DNA from: PNAI01 sp964575715
GTDB taxonomy: Bacteria > Pseudomonadota > Alphaproteobacteria > Rhizobiales > Xanthobacteraceae
Assembly: GCA_964575715.1 (NCBI GenBank)
Contig: CAZNSG010000099.1
Span: 1 to 5,672, forward strand
DNA: 5,672 nt
Reading direction: 5' to 3'
The position numbers were made by a program, and so were the translations under genes. Positions 4,199 to 5,672 of the stretch are shown here, one piece after another (position 1 is the stretch's first letter; every line of letters begins with the position of its first letter). Below the pieces are notes generated by a model that was not told the origin of the DNA, made no database searches, and was given only the letters and a program-made list of their open reading frames with translations.

Positions 4199-5170
4199 AT
4201 GCATCTTCAAAAACGAATATTGATCACCGGCGGTTCGGGATTTCTTGGTTCGCATTTATGCGAACACCTTTTGGCGAAGAATGCCAATGTTCTCTGTCTC
4301 GATAATTTTTTCACCGGCTCCCGGCACAACATTGAACAACTGATCGGCCACAAGCGCTTCGAACTTGTCCGCCACGACGTGACCTTCCCATATTATGTGG
4401 AAGTCGACGAAATCTATAATTTGGCGTGCCCGGCATCTCCGGTGCACTACCAGCATGATCCGGTGCAAACGACCAAAACCAGCGTGCACGGCGCGATCAA
4501 CATGCTCGGACTCGCCAAACGCGTGAAAGCAAAGATCCTGCAAGCCTCGACGTCCGAAGTTTATGGCGATCCACATGTGCATCCGCAGACCGAAGACTAC
4601 TGGGGCCATGTCAATCCGATCGGCCAGCGCTCATGTTATGATGAAGGGAAACGCTGCGCCGAAACGCTGTTCTTCGATTACTGGCGGCAGCACCGGCTGC
4701 GCATCAAAGTCGCGCGGATTTTCAACACCTATGGGCCGCGCATGCATCCCAACGATGGGCGCGTGGTGTCGAATTTTATTGTGCAGGCGCTGTTGGGACG
4801 CGACATCACGGTCTATGGTGACGGCAATCAGACGCGCTCGTTCTGTTATGTCGACGATCTCATCGACGGTCTTGTCCGTCTCATGGACACGCCGGATGAT
4901 GTTACTGGACCGGTGAATATAGGCAATCCAACTGAATTCTCGATTCAAGAGCTTGCCGCAACGATCATTGAATTGACCGGTTCTCGCTCCCGCATCGTTC
5001 ATCGGGCGCTGCCCCATGACGATCCGCGCCAGCGCCGCCCGGATATTTCGCGAGCCAATGACATTTTGTCATGGACCCCGAGCACCCCGCTCAAGGAAGG
5101 CCTAACAAAAACGATTGCTTATTTTGACCGGCTGCTCGCCGATTCCGACGTTCGCGCGCTCCTGACTTAG
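4199..5170 (+). CDS. uxs: UDP-glucuronate decarboxylase (UDP-xylose synthase), extended SDR family
   Basis: A 323-residue soluble NAD-dependent extended short-chain dehydrogenase. The Rossmann loop TGGSGFLG (10-17) and the acidic Asp35 in CLDNFFTG bind NAD. The UXS-type NLACPASPVHYQ (74-85), the catalytic TSEVYGD (118-124) and the Tyr147/Lys151 pair in SCYDEGKR are all present. Later marks are ARIFNTYGPRMHPNDGRVVSN (172-192), QTRSFCYVDD (211-220) and DDPRQRRPDI (274-283). These favour UDP-glucuronate decarboxylase over dTDP-glucose dehydratase or UDP-glucose epimerase. The enzyme converts UDP-glucuronate to UDP-xylose and carbon dioxide in the cytoplasm, for surface polysaccharide or glycan synthesis. 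There is no N-terminal membrane anchor, as usual in bacteria. The ATG at 4199 gives the family's usual N-terminus; the binding site is weak (TGGA). No UDP-glucose dehydrogenase or glycosyltransferase partner lies in the window. Confidence 0.9.
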   Translation: MHLQKRILITGGSGFLGSHLCEHLLAKNANVLCLDNFFTGSRHNIEQLIGHKRFELVRHDVTFPYYVEVDEIYNLACPASPVHYQHDPVQTTKTSVHGAINMLGLAKRVKAKILQASTSEVYGDPHVHPQTEDYWGHVNPIGQRSCYDEGKRCAETLFFDYWRQHRLRIKVARIFNTYGPRMHPNDGRVVSNFIVQALLGRDITVYGDGNQTRSFCYVDDLIDGLVRLMDTPDDVTGPVNIGNPTEFSIQELAATIIELTGSRSRIVHRALPHDDPRQRRPDISRANDILSWTPSTPLKEGLTKTIAYFDRLLADSDVRALLT

Positions 5171-5214
5171 AAAATCGCCGAAAATCACTCCCAGTTGGGA
5201 AAGTCTGGCTGATC

Positions 5215-5276
5215 GGGTGGAATTGGGTGAAGATTTGGCTTGCTAATTAGGTGTAATTGGGTGTCTATTCGGGTGT
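5215..5276 (+). repeat. Phased GGGTG direct repeats upstream of the fic gene
   Basis: GGGTG or AGGTG units start at 5215, 5225, 5249, 5259 and 5271. A 14-base unit GGTGKAATTGGGTG occurs at 5216-5229 and 5250-5263, and AATTAGGTGT plus AATTGGGTGT stand in tandem at 5245-5264. The 10-bp and 34-bp steps put the units on about the same face of the helix. The last unit runs into the predicted GTG start of fic. It could be a regulator-binding array or just a degenerate tandem repeat. Confidence 0.5.
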
Positions 5277-5672
5277 GCCAATCCGAACGATTAACACCGA
5301 GGCCATCCGGATCACTCCAGAGATCTTGGCACTCATTGCCGAGATCGACGAGTTCAAAGGCGCGTGGCGCGCGTTGGGCACGCTCGCACCGGAACGGCTC
5401 TCGGCGCTACGGCGCGTGGCGACGATCGAGAGCATCGGCTCCTCAACTCGAATCGAGGGCAGCAAGATGTCCGACCGTGAGGTCGAGCGGCTGCTCACCA
5501 ATCTCGAGATCAAATCCTTTGCCAGCCGCGACGAGCAGGAAGTAGCAGGCTACGCCGAGGTGATGGAGCTGGTGTTCCGGTCGTGGCAAGACATCGCCAT
5601 CACCGAGAACCACATTAAGCAGCTACATCGCGACCTCCTAGTCCACAGCGAGAAGGATGCGCGGCATCGGGG
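5275..5672 (+). CDS. Fic family protein, N-terminal part (cut by window end)
   Basis: An open frame from 5257 to the right edge encodes the start of a Fic protein. GTG at 5275 gives the expected N-terminus (VPIRTINTEAIRITPEIL); no strong binding site is visible. Residues 13-50 (ILALIAEIDEFKGAWRALG, PERLSALRRVAT) form the usual Fic N-terminal region. IESIGSSTRIEG (51-62) contains the inhibitory helix motif [S/T]xxxE[G/N] as S57-TRI-E61-G62, which places it in class II, where the inhibitor is N-terminal in the same chain. NHIKQLHRDLL (112-122) begins the Fic core. The catalytic HxFxxGNGR motif lies beyond the window and cannot be checked. Fic enzymes mostly transfer AMP from ATP to a protein side chain; the target is unknown. 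It sits about 100 bp after the decarboxylase gene and is probably transcribed separately. Confidence 0.85.
   Translation, partial: MPIRTINTEAIRITPEILALIAEIDEFKGAWRALGTLAPERLSALRRVATIESIGSSTRIEGSKMSDREVERLLTNLEIKSFASRDEQEVAGYAEVMELVFRSWQDIAITENHIKQLHRDLLVHSEKDARHR

Noticed and set aside
5189..5200. TCCCAGTTGGGA as a terminator for uxs
   Set aside because: The loop would be only 2 nt (or the stem only 4 bp) and no T run follows.
1..5672. Transposase, integrase, CRISPR array or tRNA gene
   Set aside because: I looked for them because of the rearranged character of the region, but found no recognisable protein motif, repeat-spacer array or cloverleaf.

Overview
The window looks like an accessory, gene-poor stretch of an alphaproteobacterial genome, most likely Rhizobiales. 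The main clue is a group of small hypothetical proteins with the signatures HGLTAETV, ASLLWRLRRA, LERLGRYEAALWRQ and LDRYERRxxSRR. From memory, these are scattered as repeated and often broken genes in Bradyrhizobium, Methylobacterium and Beijerinckiaceae relatives. Moderately high GC and the co-occurrence of TacAT, BrnTA, VapBC and Fic modules fit that setting. The genus cannot be fixed from the sequence.

Layout, left to right. (1) 3-329 is the 3' end of one hypothetical-family gene, open through the left edge. (2) 515-1412 is a complete plus-strand TacA-TacT module (DUF1778 antitoxin plus GNAT acetyltransferase toxin), with a sigma70-like promoter overlapped by an inverted-repeat operator. 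(3) 1442-1965 is a frameshifted, N-terminally truncated member of the same hypothetical family. Its last 72 bp are identical to the end of the gene at 3-329. (4) 2019-2556 (minus) is a BrnTA module in which brnA is intact but brnT has lost its first codons to a rearrangement. (5) 2519-2667 and 3495-3625 (plus) are two copies, about 89% identical, of the 3' tail of another RYERR-type hypothetical gene. (6) 2751-3424 (minus) is a complete VapBC module with a GTGA overlap, a near-consensus promoter and an 18-bp perfect palindromic operator. (7) 3626-4198 is a gene-poor spacer with a 71-bp fragment of a second vapC. (8) 4199-5170 (plus) encodes UDP-glucuronate decarboxylase, the only clear metabolic gene. 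(9) 5215-5276 is a set of GGGTG-type direct repeats, largely 10 bp apart, leading into (10) a class II Fic protein cut off by the right edge.

The window is best read as a toxin-antitoxin island undergoing decay and rearrangement: two complete type II modules, one damaged module, one dead toxin fragment and a Fic gene, with an unrelated nucleotide-sugar gene embedded. The recurring theme is that each module abuts a broken member of the rhizobial hypothetical families, and several junctions are visible at nucleotide level. No transposase, integrase, tRNA, rRNA or CRISPR array was recognised.
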